This document shows, one piece after another, positions 42,000-50,063 of a stretch of 64,000 nucleotides of DNA (position 1 is the first letter of the stretch; the number at the start of each line of letters is the position of its first letter). The position numbers were made by a program, and so were the translations under genes. The notes under the pieces were generated by a model, which worked only from the letters and a program-made list of their open reading frames with translations, was not told the origin of the DNA and made no database searches. Origin of the DNA: Nocardiopsis ganjiahuensis DSM 45031 (GTDB taxonomy: Bacteria > Actinomycetota > Actinomycetes > Streptosporangiales > Streptosporangiaceae); contig NZ_ANBA01000013.1 in assembly GCF_000341085.1 (NCBI RefSeq), positions 124,001 to 188,000 on the forward strand, written 5' to 3'.

Positions 42000-42377
42000 A
42001 TGCCCGATCAGTCCCTGACGTCGGACTGGCCCGCGAGTGTGCACCCGCCCGGGTCGGACTCCTTCGAGCAGACGGCCCTGGAGTGGCTGTTCGACCACGT
42101 GCCGGCCGACTACCGGCTGCACGGGGTCCTGCGGCGCCATCCCGTGGCCCTTTCCCGGTTGGCGCGCCAGTATGTCTCCGCGACTCTGGACGCGGCCCGG
42201 GAGGGGTACCGCACGGCCCGTGTGGACCTGCGCGACCAGTTGCCGCCGCACGCCCTCGACCAAGTCATGAACGCCTACCTCGCCGAGGGCCAGCGCACCG
42301 CCGGGGTCCTGCGCGCCATCGAGGCCGTGGACGGAGCGTTGCGCGCGGCGGCCCCGGAGCGGGGCGGCGATGAGTGA
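42000..42377 (+). CDS. 125-residue helical protein of unknown function
   Basis: From the ATG at 42000 the protein reads MPDQSLTSDWPASVHPPGSDSF and then a helical region (FEQTALEWLFDHVPADYRLHGVLRRHPVAL...) with LARQYVSATLDAAREGYRTARVDL. Upstream in-frame ATGs at 41982 and 41988 are possible starts, but the -10 hexamer placed 7 bases before 42000 favours a leaderless start there. No domain is recognised, but the even helical pattern, with no low complexity, is typical of a real small cytoplasmic protein. It ends 13 bp from the convergent cupin-like gene. Confidence 0.6.
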   Translation: MPDQSLTSDWPASVHPPGSDSFEQTALEWLFDHVPADYRLHGVLRRHPVALSRLARQYVSATLDAAREGYRTARVDLRDQLPPHALDQVMNAYLAEGQRTAGVLRAIEAVDGALRAAAPERGGDE

Positions 42378-42390
42378 GGCGCAGATTCGC

Positions 42391-42951
42391 TCAGGCGGTC
42401 ACCCGGACCAGGACGGCGACCTCGTCGCCGGTGTTCACCAGGTAGTGGTGGCCCTGCCCTGCGGCGCTGCTGTCGCCCACCACACGGGTCCGCCCGACGG
42501 CCAGCTCGGCGGCCGAACGCATCTGGCCGTCGGCGCCGGAGGTGATCAGGTGCGCCCGCCCGCTGACCAGGTGCAGTACCTCAAGGTTGTGCGGGCGGTC
42601 GGAGCGCCGTACCGGCCCGGGCACGAAGCTGTTCGGCTCGAGGGCCACCGCGGTCACCCGGAAACGGCCGCTCACGTGCCGCCGGGCGCTGCGGGGGGCG
42701 GGCTGCCAGCGGCCGCGCCGGGTCGGCCACAGGGTCGGTCGGCGCAGCGAGACCGCGGCGCCGCGCGCCGCGGACACCAGTTGGCCGAGGGTGGGCAGAC
42801 GGCGTTCGCTCAGGTGGGCGTAGCCGGAGGAGCGTCCGGCGTCGACCACGTCGCCGATTCCGTCGAGGGAGACGGACGCGGTGCGCGGCCTGGGGGCGTG
42901 TTCGGTCGTCGCGGGGCGAAGGGCGGTCGCGGCAGAGGCCTGCTGGGGCAT
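42391..42951 (-). CDS. Cupin-like protein
   Basis: The protein has 186 residues from the ATG at 42951, with AAGGA 9 bases upstream. The first 110 residues are Arg/Ala-rich and poorly conserved in appearance. The last 70 resemble a cupin barrel: RPHNLEVLHLVSGRAHLITSG, then GHHYLVNTGDEVAVLVRVTA, which matches the second cupin motif plus the typical NTGDE turn. Metal-binding histidines of motif 1 are not convincing, so an enzymatic role is doubtful; ligand binding is more likely. The frame continues upstream to 43113, but a 20 bp palindrome sits there that looks regulatory, so the shorter start is preferred. Confidence 0.6.
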   Translation of the reverse strand: MPQQASAATALRPATTEHAPRPRTASVSLDGIGDVVDAGRSSGYAHLSERRLPTLGQLVSAARGAAVSLRRPTLWPTRRGRWQPAPRSARRHVSGRFRVTAVALEPNSFVPGPVRRSDRPHNLEVLHLVSGRAHLITSGADGQMRSAAELAVGRTRVVGDSSAAGQGHHYLVNTGDEVAVLVRVTA

Positions 42952-43496
42952 CGTGAGAAGATCCTTCACGTGGACGCGGCCGGGTTCGGTGACCGGAGCC
43001 GCGAGGGTGTCGTCAGTGGGCCCCGGGCGGACCGGGGCGGCAGGGGCGCCCGCTCCGAACGTGCGTTCGGAGAGGAGAATCACCCTGGTGGAGCTCGTTC
43101 GCGGACCCGTCACACCGGATGGTGGAGGCCGCTCACGGACTGGTCGTGCGGGGTCAGAAGACCTCTCGGCTGCGACTCAGCGACGACAACACGGACACGC
43201 CGCACAGGCCAGGTGGCAGGAGACCCAGGGGGTCGTACGAGCCGTGGCGTCGGTGCGGGTGCGCGGATACATGAACGCAAGGAGATCAGTAAAGCCGGTG
43301 GTGCGTCAAGCGAACGCCGGGAATCGTGCGTGTCGGGCCGATCACCGGTCCGCCCGGAACGTGTTGCGGGCGGCGTCTCGTGGTGGTGACATGTGGAACC
43401 CGACAGAACGGCGCGTCCGCCGGACCGGGACCCATCCCCCGGTACAGCCGTAGTGACAGGAGTGGCCGTGCAGCCGTCCGTCCCCAGAGGGCAGCC
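42952..43496. other. Spacer between the cupin-like gene and the TTG-initiated membrane gene
   Basis: These 545 bp contain no convincing gene. A perfect palindrome is at 43053-43072. A 53-codon frame starting ATGGTGGAGGCC at 43119 was considered, but it lacks a good ribosome binding site and turns Arg/Pro-rich. The final 100 bp should hold the promoter of the plus-strand membrane gene. Confidence 0.4.
43053..43072. promoter_or_regulatory. Perfect 20 bp palindrome, candidate operator
   Basis: CTCCGAACG and CGTTCGGAG flank a 2 bp centre. It lies about 100 bp upstream of the cupin-like gene start. No regulator is adjacent, so the binding protein is unknown; a TetR- or MarR-type dimer would fit the size. 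Confidence 0.5.
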
Positions 43497-43787
43497 TTGA
43501 GCCCCGAGGACCAGGGCCTGTGGGCGCGTGTGCTGGTGCGTGCCCTCGTCGTGGTCGCCGCCGGCGTGATGGCGCTCGGCTTCCTGGGGCCCGAGGCCGC
43601 GCTGCTGGTCGCCTTCCTCACCGTGCTCACCTACGTGCTGCTGTGGGCCCGTTCCCGGTACGCGGGGCTGTTGTTCACCGACCCGGGCCGGGACCGCCGC
43701 GAGGACCCGCCCGCCGACCCGCCCGCGGATCCGGACGGTCCACCGGACCCGCCCCGAAGCCCGCACCCCCGGCGCCCGCCGGACTAG
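43497..43787 (+). CDS. 96-residue membrane protein with an acidic Pro-rich tail
   Basis: Translation probably begins at the TTG at 43497, which has AGAGG 6 bases upstream (CCCAGAGGGCAGCCTTG). Two membrane segments follow (about 12-34, VRALVVVAAGVMALGFL; about 35-52, ALLVAFLTVLTYVLLWA), then RSRYAGLLFTD and a tail rich in Pro, Asp and Arg. There is no recognised family. It is a plausible partner of the sigma-like gene 178 bp downstream, but there is no direct evidence. Start uncertain. Confidence 0.55.
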   Translation: MSPEDQGLWARVLVRALVVVAAGVMALGFLGPEAALLVAFLTVLTYVLLWARSRYAGLLFTDPGRDRREDPPADPPADPDGPPDPPRSPHPRRPPD

Positions 43788-43950
43788 TCCCCCGGCCGGG
43801 GCAGGACTCGCGCACCGGTCCGGAGAACTGTTCCGAAAAGGGGCGGATCGGTCCCGCCGGTCCGGCGCCGCGCAGCTCAGCGATACCGCGGACACGCGGG
43901 AGAACGGTGCGTCTTTCGACAAACCGGGGAGCACCGCCCCGCGCGCGGCG

Positions 43951-43956
43951 TAGATT
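43951..43956 (+). promoter_or_regulatory. Probable -10 element of the sigma-like gene
   Basis: TAGATT ends 8 bases before the ATG at 43965. No ribosome binding site is present, so a leaderless message is likely. A -35 box was not identified. Confidence 0.35.
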
Positions 43957-43964
43957 CTAGGTCT

Positions 43965-44552
43965 ATGACGGACCGGGATCTTCTGCACGCCCTGCGCTCT
44001 GGCCGGAGCCCATCGGCGGACGCCTACGGGAGGCTCCTCGACGCCTACGGCGAGGAGCTGTACCGGCGTTGCATCCTGGTCCTGCGTGACAGGGACGCCG
44101 CCCACGTGGTCCTCAGGGACACCCTGATCGTCGCGCACGCGCACATCCTGCGCCTGTCGGACGCCGACCGGCTGGGGGAGTGGCTGCACGCCCTGGCGGA
44201 GGCCGAGTGCCAACGGCACCGGGAACGCTGCCGCACGCCTCCGGACGGGGACTCCCGCCCCCTCGCGCTGCCGGAGAAGACCGACCTGGTCCGGGCCAGG
44301 GTCCTCAACGGGATGAGCCGTCCGGAGCTGGACGGCTACCGCACGCACGTGGCGGCGCGGGCCGACCACTTCGGACGCGACGGCTTCCCGCTGCGCCCCG
44401 GCTCACGGCGGGTCCCGCGGACGCCCCTGCTCTCCTTCGTCCTCGCCCTGCTGTGCGCGCTCCTGGTCCTCGCGCTCGCCGGTTACGTGCTGGCCAGGGG
44501 CCCCGTCCACGAGCTGGGCACGGACGCGCCCCTGGGCGCCACCGCCCCCTGA
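43965..44552 (+). CDS. Membrane-anchored protein with an ECF sigma region 2
   Basis: The protein has 195 residues. Residues about 15-90 (YGRLLDAYGEELYRRCILVLRDRDAAHVVLRDTLIVAHAHILRLSDADRLGEWLHALAEAECQRHRER) match region 2 of ECF sigma factors, which binds core polymerase and the -10 box. There is no region 4. Instead a linker (RARVLNGMSRPELDGYRTHVAARADHFGRDGFPL) leads to one membrane segment (about 152-174). Sigma-like proteins lacking region 4 and tethered to the membrane occur in actinomycetes, but their role is not well established; a membrane-bound regulator or decoy is possible. The gene is convergent with ppa and has two hairpins after it. Confidence 0.75.
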   Translation: MTDRDLLHALRSGRSPSADAYGRLLDAYGEELYRRCILVLRDRDAAHVVLRDTLIVAHAHILRLSDADRLGEWLHALAEAECQRHRERCRTPPDGDSRPLALPEKTDLVRARVLNGMSRPELDGYRTHVAARADHFGRDGFPLRPGSRRVPRTPLLSFVLALLCALLVLALAGYVLARGPVHELGTDAPLGATAP

Positions 44553-44570
44553 GCCCGCCGGCCCCGAATC

Positions 44571-44637
44571 CGGGGCCTCCGGGGTCCGGAGGCCCCGGGC
44601 ACGGCGAAGGCCCGGCGGGAGAACCCTGCCGGGCCTT
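44571..44637. terminator. Two consecutive hairpins between the sigma-like gene and ppa
   Basis: CGGGGCCTCCGG/CCGGAGGCCCCG (44571-44597, 12 bp stem) and AAGGCCCGGC/GCCGGGCCTT (44607-44637, 10 bp plus an inner GG/CC) lie in the convergent spacer. They probably act as a bidirectional terminator pair. Confidence 0.75.
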
Positions 44638-44685
44638 ACAAGACGCCGAAGCGCCGAGAAACCGAGACGCGAGTGGCGCTGACGG

Positions 44686-45210
44686 CTACTTGTCCTCGCT
44701 GGTGATGTGCGAGGAGTCGCCGTGCATGCCGGCCTCCTCGGCGCGCTTCACCGAGGCAATGATCTCCTGCTCGGCCTCGTGGCGGCCGACCCAGCTGGCG
44801 CCCTCGACGGACTTGCCGGGCTCGAGGTCCTTGTACACGGTGAAGAAGTGCTCGATCTCGAGGCGCTCGAACTCGTTGACGTGGTGAATGTCACGCAGGT
44901 GCTCCTGGCGCGGGTCCGTCGCCGGAACACACAGAAGCTTGTCGTCGCCGCCCGCCTCGTCACGCATGCGGAACATGCCGATGGCGCGCGCCCGGATCAG
45001 GCAACCCGGGAACGTCGGGGCCTTGAGCAGGACAAGAGCGTCCAGGGGGTCGCCGTCCTCGCCGAGCGTCCCCTCGACGAAGCCGTAGTCGGCGGGGTAG
45101 GTGGTGGAGGTGAACAGCATGCGGTCGAGACGGATACGACCGGTCTCGTGGTCCACCTCGTACTTGTTGCGCTCCCCCTTGGGGATCTCGATCGTAACGT
45201 CGAATTCCAT
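44686..45210 (-). CDS. ppa: Inorganic pyrophosphatase
   Basis: The protein has 174 residues from the ATG at 45210 ([20 protein letters not shown]), with GGAGCC about 10 bases upstream; a TTG six codons earlier is less likely. The family I soluble pyrophosphatase residues are visible: [31 protein letters not shown] and the later acidic metal site DDKLLCVP. It hydrolyses pyrophosphate to phosphate with Mg, pulling biosynthetic reactions forward. It is essential in most bacteria. It is divergent from the carboxypeptidase gene dacB, an arrangement conserved in actinomycetes. Confidence 0.96.
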   Translation of the reverse strand: MEFDVTIEIPKGERNKYEVDHETGRIRLDRMLFTSTTYPADYGFVEGTLGEDGDPLDALVLLKAPTFPGCLIRARAIGMFRMRDEAGGDDKLLCVPATDPRQEHLRDIHHVNEFERLEIEHFFTVYKDLEPGKSVEGASWVGRHEAEQEIIASVKRAEEAGMHGDSSHITSEDK

Positions 45211-45286
45211 GCTGATCTCGGCTCCCAATGCGACTAATGTCGCCGTATAACTACAACGTCAGACCGCGACACCGAAGGAAGGGCAG

Positions 45287-46642
45287 GTGCCCCGGGTGCG
45301 ACGGGTACGAGGCGAGGCGCTCCTCGCGCTGGCCCTGCTCAACATATTCGTGCTGATCACTGGGTTCGTCGCCCTGGACGTGATCGAGGCACGACCGCTT
45401 CCGGCGGTGCCCAACCCCGTCACGCACGCCGACGGCGTGGCGGCGGTTGCACCCGCGGCCCCGACTCCGGCGGACCCGGCTCGGATCGCGGACATTCTTG
45501 ATGATCCCATGTCATCCTCCGGGCTCGAGGAGGGCCTCTCCGGTTACGTGGTTGACGGCGTGACAGGAGAGACGCTCTTCGAACGGGACGCGGACACCCC
45601 GGTGACCCCGGCGTCGACGACGAAGATCGCCACGGCCGTCACCGTTCTGGACACCGTCGGCCCCGACCACGTGCTGCGGACCGAGGCCTACCTCGACCCC
45701 GCGGAGAACCGCGTGGTGCTGCGTGGTGGGGGTGACGTGACGCTGACGGCGACCGCCGACTCCGCAGCTTACCCGCAGGTAGCGACCCTGTCGGAGCTCG
45801 CGGAGGACACCGCCGCGGCCCTGGCCGAGCTGGGCCTGGACACGGTCTCGGTCGGGTACGACGACTCGCTCTTCACCGGCTCGGACACCGGGCCCGGCTG
45901 GAAGCCCAACTACGTCCCCGAGGGCAGCACGGCCACCATCCACGCGCTGATGGTCGACAGCGGCCGGGTGGACCCCGACGTGTCCACCCGCTCACCGAAC
46001 CCGCCCCTCGCCGCCGCCGAGGCCTTCGCGGACCAGTTGGAGAGGGCCGGGCTGACCGTCGAGGGCTCCCCTGCCGAGGCCGGTGCCTCCGGCGACCCCG
46101 TCGCCTCCGTGGACTCCATGCCGATGAACGCCCTGGTCGAGTTCATGATGCTCGCCAGCGACAACAACATGGCCGAGTCCCTGAGCCGGGTCGCCGCACT
46201 GGAACTGGGCGAGGAGCCCTCCTTCGCCGGCGGCGCGGCCGCCACCCACCGGGTGATGGACGGCCTGGGGATCGAGGGGGTCAGCCTGTCCGACAACAGC
46301 GGCCTGAGCACCGAGAACCGCATCACGCCGCGCGCCCTGGTCCAGCTGATCAAGGCGGCCTCCGACGAGCCCCGCCTCAACGCGGCCGTCACCGGCCTGC
46401 CCACCGCCCACTCCACCGGCACCCTGGCCGGGCGCTACTCGGAGTACTCCACCTCCCACGACGCGGCGGGCCTGGTCCGCGGCAAGACCGGCACCCTGGA
46501 CGGGGTCAGCACCCTGGCCGGGACCATCCACGACCAGGAGGGCAACGTGTTCGTGTTCGCCCTGATGGCCAACAGCCCCGGGGCCTCGGGTCCCCAGCTG
46601 GACACCCTGGCGGCCGCGCTCAGCCGGTGCGGGTGCTCCTGA
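45287..46642 (+). CDS. dacB: D-alanyl-D-alanine carboxypeptidase / endopeptidase, PBP4 (DacB) type
   Basis: The protein has 451 residues from a GTG preceded by AAGGAAGGGC. A basic start and a hydrophobic segment (about 11-32) form a signal anchor or uncleaved signal. The three penicillin-binding motifs are present: Ser110-x-x-Lys in PASTTKIATA, the SxN triad in ASDNNMAE, and KTG in VRGKTGTLDG. The large insertion between the first two motifs (about 140-290) is the hallmark of class C PBPs (PBP4). It trims or cleaves cross-links in peptidoglycan outside the membrane. Gene order with ppa, the zincin and tilS is typical for actinomycetes. Confidence 0.93.
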   Translation: MPRVRRVRGEALLALALLNIFVLITGFVALDVIEARPLPAVPNPVTHADGVAAVAPAAPTPADPARIADILDDPMSSSGLEEGLSGYVVDGVTGETLFERDADTPVTPASTTKIATAVTVLDTVGPDHVLRTEAYLDPAENRVVLRGGGDVTLTATADSAAYPQVATLSELAEDTAAALAELGLDTVSVGYDDSLFTGSDTGPGWKPNYVPEGSTATIHALMVDSGRVDPDVSTRSPNPPLAAAEAFADQLERAGLTVEGSPAEAGASGDPVASVDSMPMNALVEFMMLASDNNMAESLSRVAALELGEEPSFAGGAAATHRVMDGLGIEGVSLSDNSGLSTENRITPRALVQLIKAASDEPRLNAAVTGLPTAHSTGTLAGRYSEYSTSHDAAGLVRGKTGTLDGVSTLAGTIHDQEGNVFVFALMANSPGASGPQLDTLAAALSRCGCS

Positions 46643-46664
46643 GGTGTGTTTGCTTCGGGCCTCC

Positions 46665-46711
46665 GCCCGCCCGTCGCCCACCACCACCCTCAACGGACGC
46701 CTGCGGCGCAG
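46665..46711. repeat. Dispersed intergenic repeat, inverted copy
   Basis: On the minus strand this 47-base stretch reads CTGCGCCGCAGGCGTCCGTT and onward, matching 40840-40886 at 43 of 47 positions. The copies lie in opposite orientation, 5.8 kb apart, both in spacers. This suggests a small repeat family of the genome. Confidence 0.8.
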
Positions 46712-47033
46712 TTCGACCCCTGACTTCGGCCCGTGTTCGGCGCCTTTGCGGAGGGATTGGGTTCAAGGAAACGCAGCATCGTCGTCTACGCCTGGCTCGT
46801 TCCTCGCCGGCGGCTTGGCTCCTCTTGCCCTGTGTCGCAGAAGATCGGCCTCCCGGCGCTCGAACAGGAAAGAACACCCCCTGGGGTAGGGGTAGCGGGT
46901 GAGTTCTTCGCCCACCGCCACCCTCAGCTGGTCGGGGTTCCGGGGTTCCGGGGCTTTCGGTCGCTCTCAGGGGCATCCCGGGGTCTGCCCTGAAATAGAG
47001 CCCTGATCCCCGTGCTCACGGGCGCCGCGTGGG

Positions 47034-47039
47034 TAGGCT
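47034..47039 (+). promoter_or_regulatory. Probable -10 element of the zincin gene
   Basis: TAGGCT ends 6 bases before the GTG at 47046. No Shine-Dalgarno sequence lies between, so the message is probably leaderless. No clear -35 box. Confidence 0.4.
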
Positions 47040-47045
47040 GGCGTT

Positions 47046-48131
47046 GTGACTGTGATCGACTGGGACGTAGCCGTCAACACCGGTGTCCGCCTCGTGCGCC
47101 CTGGGCCGCAGGTGGACCTGTCCGACGCACGGCAGGCCGTGGTGCAGTTGCGCGAGCTTTCCACTGTGGCGGCCGGGCACGTGCGCGAATTCACCGGAAT
47201 GAACCCCCTCGAACCCTCAGGGCCGGCGGTCATCGTCGACCGCCCGGGATGGATTCGAGCCAACGTCGACGGGTTTCGGGTTGTTCTCGAACCCGTACTC
47301 GAACAGATGGGCGCCGACAGGCTGAAGAACAGCCCGGCCGGGAACCTGACCAGCGCGGTCGGGTCGCGGATCACCGGGGTGCAGCTGGGGGCGGTCCTCT
47401 CCTACCTGGCCGGGCGGGTCCTCGGCCAGTACGAACTCTTCCTGCCGCCGGACCCGGACGGCAGTTCGCCGACCGGTCGCCTGACCCTGGTGGCACCCAA
47501 CATCGTCAACACCGAACGCGAGCTGGACGTCGACCCGCGCGACTTCCGCCTGTGGGTCTGCCTGCACGAGGAGACCCACCGGATGCAGTTCACGGCCACG
47601 CCGTGGCTGCGGGGGCACGTCCAGGACCTCATGCAGCAGCTCCTGCTGTCCACGGAGATGGACGCCTCCGACCTCATCGACCGCCTCCGGCAGGCGGGCG
47701 AGGCCGTGGCCGACGCCGTGCGGGGCGGTGAGGGCAACCTGCTCACCGCCTTCCAGACCCCGGAGCAGAACGCGCTCATGGACCGGATCACCGCGGTCAT
47801 GAGCCTGGCCGAAGGGCACGGCGACTACGTGATGGACGCCGTCGGCCCGGAGGTCGTGCCCTCGGTGGAGACCATCCGCGCCCGCTTCCAGAAGCGGCGC
47901 CAGTCGCCCAACCCCCTCGACCGGGTCATGCGCCAGCTCCTGGGCATGGACCTCAAGATGAAGCAGTACGAGGAGGGCGCCGCCTTCGTGCGGCAGGTCG
48001 TCGCCCAGGTGGGGATGACCGAGTTCAACAGGGTGTGGACCTCGAGCGAGACGCTGCCCTCCCTCGAGGAGATCCGCAGCCCCTCGCAGTGGATCGAACG
48101 GGTCGTGCGCCCCGCCGCCATCGCCGAGTGA
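47046..48131 (+). CDS. Zinc-dependent metalloprotease-fold protein (zincin, DUF2342 type)
   Basis: The protein has 361 residues from the GTG at 47046 (MTVIDWDVAVNTGVRLV). It contains a zinc-binding HEETHRMQF (HExxH) at about 177, followed by a long helical region with EGHGDYVMDAVG and a KRRQSPNPLDRVMRQLLGMDLKMKQY tail. This family is found next to tilS in actinobacteria and is often annotated as coenzyme F420 biosynthesis-associated; its biochemical role is not known to me. The stop overlaps the tilS start (GTGA), implying translational coupling. Cytoplasmic. Confidence 0.88.
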   Translation: MTVIDWDVAVNTGVRLVRPGPQVDLSDARQAVVQLRELSTVAAGHVREFTGMNPLEPSGPAVIVDRPGWIRANVDGFRVVLEPVLEQMGADRLKNSPAGNLTSAVGSRITGVQLGAVLSYLAGRVLGQYELFLPPDPDGSSPTGRLTLVAPNIVNTERELDVDPRDFRLWVCLHEETHRMQFTATPWLRGHVQDLMQQLLLSTEMDASDLIDRLRQAGEAVADAVRGGEGNLLTAFQTPEQNALMDRITAVMSLAEGHGDYVMDAVGPEVVPSVETIRARFQKRRQSPNPLDRVMRQLLGMDLKMKQYEEGAAFVRQVVAQVGMTEFNRVWTSSETLPSLEEIRSPSQWIERVVRPAAIAE

Positions 48132-49141
48132 GCGGTCCGCCCCCCGCCGTGGCCGCCGTCCGTTCGGCGGTCCGGCGGGTGCTGTCCGACCTGCCGGAGG
48201 GAACCACCGCGCTGGTGGCGTGCAGCGGCGGGGCCGATTCCCTGGCCCTGGCCGGCGCGGTGGCCTTCGAGGCGCCCCGGCTGGGGGTCCCCGCGGGCGG
48301 GGTCACCGTCGACCACGGACTCCAGGAGGGGTCGGGCCGACACGCCGAGGCCGTCTCGGGTGTCCTGCGCGGGCTCGGCCTGGACCCCGTCCGGGTCGCC
48401 GCGGTGCGGGTCTCCGGCGGCGGCGGACCCGAGGCCGCGGCGCGGCGGGCCCGCTACGACGCCCTGGACGAGACGATCGCCGAACACGCCCCGGCGGTGG
48501 CGCTGCTCGGCCACACCCTCGACGACCAGGCGGAGACGGTCCTGCTCGGGCTGGCCCGCGGATCGGGCGCCCGGTCCCTGGCCGGGATGGCCCGGCGCAC
48601 CGGGGACTACCTGCGCCCCCTCCTGGACCTGGACCGGGCCACCGTCCGTGAGGCCTGCTCCCTGATGGGGCTGAGCCCGTGGGAGGACCCGCACAACCAC
48701 GACCCGCGCTTCGCCCGGTCCCGGGTGCGCCACGAGGCGCTGCCCGCCCTGGAGAGCGCGCTGGGGCCGGGGATCGCGGCCGCCCTGGCCAGGACCGCGG
48801 CCCTGCTGCGTTCGGATGCCGACACCCTGGACGCGCTCGCGGACACCCTCCACGAGCGGGCCCGGGCGCTCGCCGGCACCGGGGGTTCCGCTGAGGGAGC
48901 AAACCCCGCGGCGGACGGAAGCCTCGCGGTGGAGCCGCTGGAACACGCCGAACCCTCCCTGCGCACCCGCGTGCTGCGCCGCGCGGCCCTCGAATCGGGC
49001 TGCCCGGCCAGCGCGTTGAACGCGCGTCACGTACGTGAGCTCGATCGCCTTGTCACGGAGTGGCGCGGACAGGCCCACATCGACCTGCCCGGCGGGATTC
49101 GGGGACGTCGGAGTGCCGGTCGGATCCTCTTCGAACGCTGA
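48128..49141 (+). CDS. tilS: tRNA(Ile)-lysidine synthase
   Basis: The protein has 337 residues, starting with GTG in a 4-base overlap with the previous gene. The ATP-pyrophosphatase P-loop is ACSGGADSLALAG at about residue 34, and LLGHTLDDQAETVLLGLARGSG and GDYLRPLLDLDR follow as in other TilS proteins. The enzyme attaches lysine to cytidine 34 of the tRNA-Ile(CAU) so that it reads AUA as isoleucine. It is essential in most bacteria. The C-terminal substrate-binding part is shorter than in E. coli. The hpt gene follows, 96 bp downstream. Confidence 0.94.
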   Translation: MSGPPPAVAAVRSAVRRVLSDLPEGTTALVACSGGADSLALAGAVAFEAPRLGVPAGGVTVDHGLQEGSGRHAEAVSGVLRGLGLDPVRVAAVRVSGGGGPEAAARRARYDALDETIAEHAPAVALLGHTLDDQAETVLLGLARGSGARSLAGMARRTGDYLRPLLDLDRATVREACSLMGLSPWEDPHNHDPRFARSRVRHEALPALESALGPGIAAALARTAALLRSDADTLDALADTLHERARALAGTGGSAEGANPAADGSLAVEPLEHAEPSLRTRVLRRAALESGCPASALNARHVRELDRLVTEWRGQAHIDLPGGIRGRRSAGRILFER

Positions 49142-49237
49142 ACCGGGCGCCCCGGCCAGCCCGTCGGGCACCATGGCCTCGTTCGGCACGTTTATCCTGG
49201 TTGCCGCAAACGGGGAACCCAGCAGCGAGGAATCAGC

Positions 49238-49792
49238 GTGGACGCTAAGGACATGGGTCAGGACCTGGAGAAGGTCCTGGTCACCGAAGAAGAGATCAAG
49301 ACGCGCCTGGCCGAGCTGGGGGCGCAGATCGATGCGGACTACGCGGGCAAGGACCTGCTGATCGTCGGGGTGCTCAAGGGCGCGGTCATGGTCATGGCCG
49401 ACCTCGCGCGGGCACTGCACAGCCCCGTCGCCATGGACTGGATGGCCGTCTCCTCCTACGGGGCCGGAACCACCTCGTCGGGTGTGGTGCGCATCCTCAA
49501 GGACCTGGAGACCGACATCAAGGACCGCGACGTCCTGATCGTCGAGGACGTCATCGACTCCGGGCTGACCCTCTCCTGGCTGGTGGGCAACCTGAAGTCG
49601 CGCGGCCCGAAGTCCGTGGAGATCTGCACCATGGTCCGCAAGCCCCTCGCCTTCGACGTCGACCTCGAGGTCAGGTACATCGGTTTCGACCTGCCCAACG
49701 AGTTCATCGTCGGCTACGGGCTCGACTACGCGGAGAAGTACCGCAACCTGCCGTTCATCGGCACCCTCGCCCCGCACGTCTACGAGAAGTAG
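49238..49792 (+). CDS. hpt: Hypoxanthine phosphoribosyltransferase
   Basis: The protein has 184 residues from the GTG at 49238; the ATG at 49253 is an alternative. The PRPP-binding motif VLIVEDVIDSGLTLS is at about 106-120, and the N-terminal LLIVGVLKGAVMVMADLARAL and C-terminal FDLPNEFIVGYGLDYAEKYRNL are conserved in bacterial Hpt proteins. It salvages hypoxanthine or guanine to the nucleotide using PRPP. Order tilS-hpt-ftsH is widespread in Gram-positive bacteria. A TATCCT hexamer near 49192 is a candidate -10 box. Confidence 0.95.
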   Translation: MDAKDMGQDLEKVLVTEEEIKTRLAELGAQIDADYAGKDLLIVGVLKGAVMVMADLARALHSPVAMDWMAVSSYGAGTTSSGVVRILKDLETDIKDRDVLIVEDVIDSGLTLSWLVGNLKSRGPKSVEICTMVRKPLAFDVDLEVRYIGFDLPNEFIVGYGLDYAEKYRNLPFIGTLAPHVYEK

Positions 49793-50063
49793 GCTCCCCG
49801 GCCGCCGTGCCGGGCCCTGGGGCCCCGCGCGGCGGCGTTCACGGGAACGGCGGCCACGGGAACAAGGGAACGGGTCGCCGTCGTTGCCTTCATGACGGCC
49901 TCGTGTCCGGCCTGAGCGGTGTGCCCGCTCCGCACGGCGAGGTGTAGCGTCGAATATCCCGGCGTCATCGCGGGGAGCACGTGTCCGATAGGTCCTGCTT
50001 CGGAAAGTCCTCTGAGGCGGGCGGCCTGGTCAGGAGGGACGGACCCGACAGGGTTCCGCTCAC

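Larger units (their letters stand above)
46643..47045. other. Spacer between dacB and the zincin gene
   Basis: No gene-like frame is visible in these 403 bp. It carries an inverted copy of the dispersed repeat found at 40840 (here 46665-46711) and, further on, a short direct repeat of CGGGGTTC around 46938. The probable -10 box of the zincin gene is at 47034-47039. Confidence 0.5.

Noticed and set aside
43119..43280. 53-codon frame starting ATGGTGGAGGCC
   Set aside because: Weak start context and an Arg/Pro/Gly-rich end; no homologue recognised.
42370..43389. Long plus-strand frame of 339 codons opposite the cupin-like gene
   Set aside because: It runs antisense to a frame with a cupin motif, its translation is Gly/Arg/Pro-rich without any domain, and it spans a palindromic control site.
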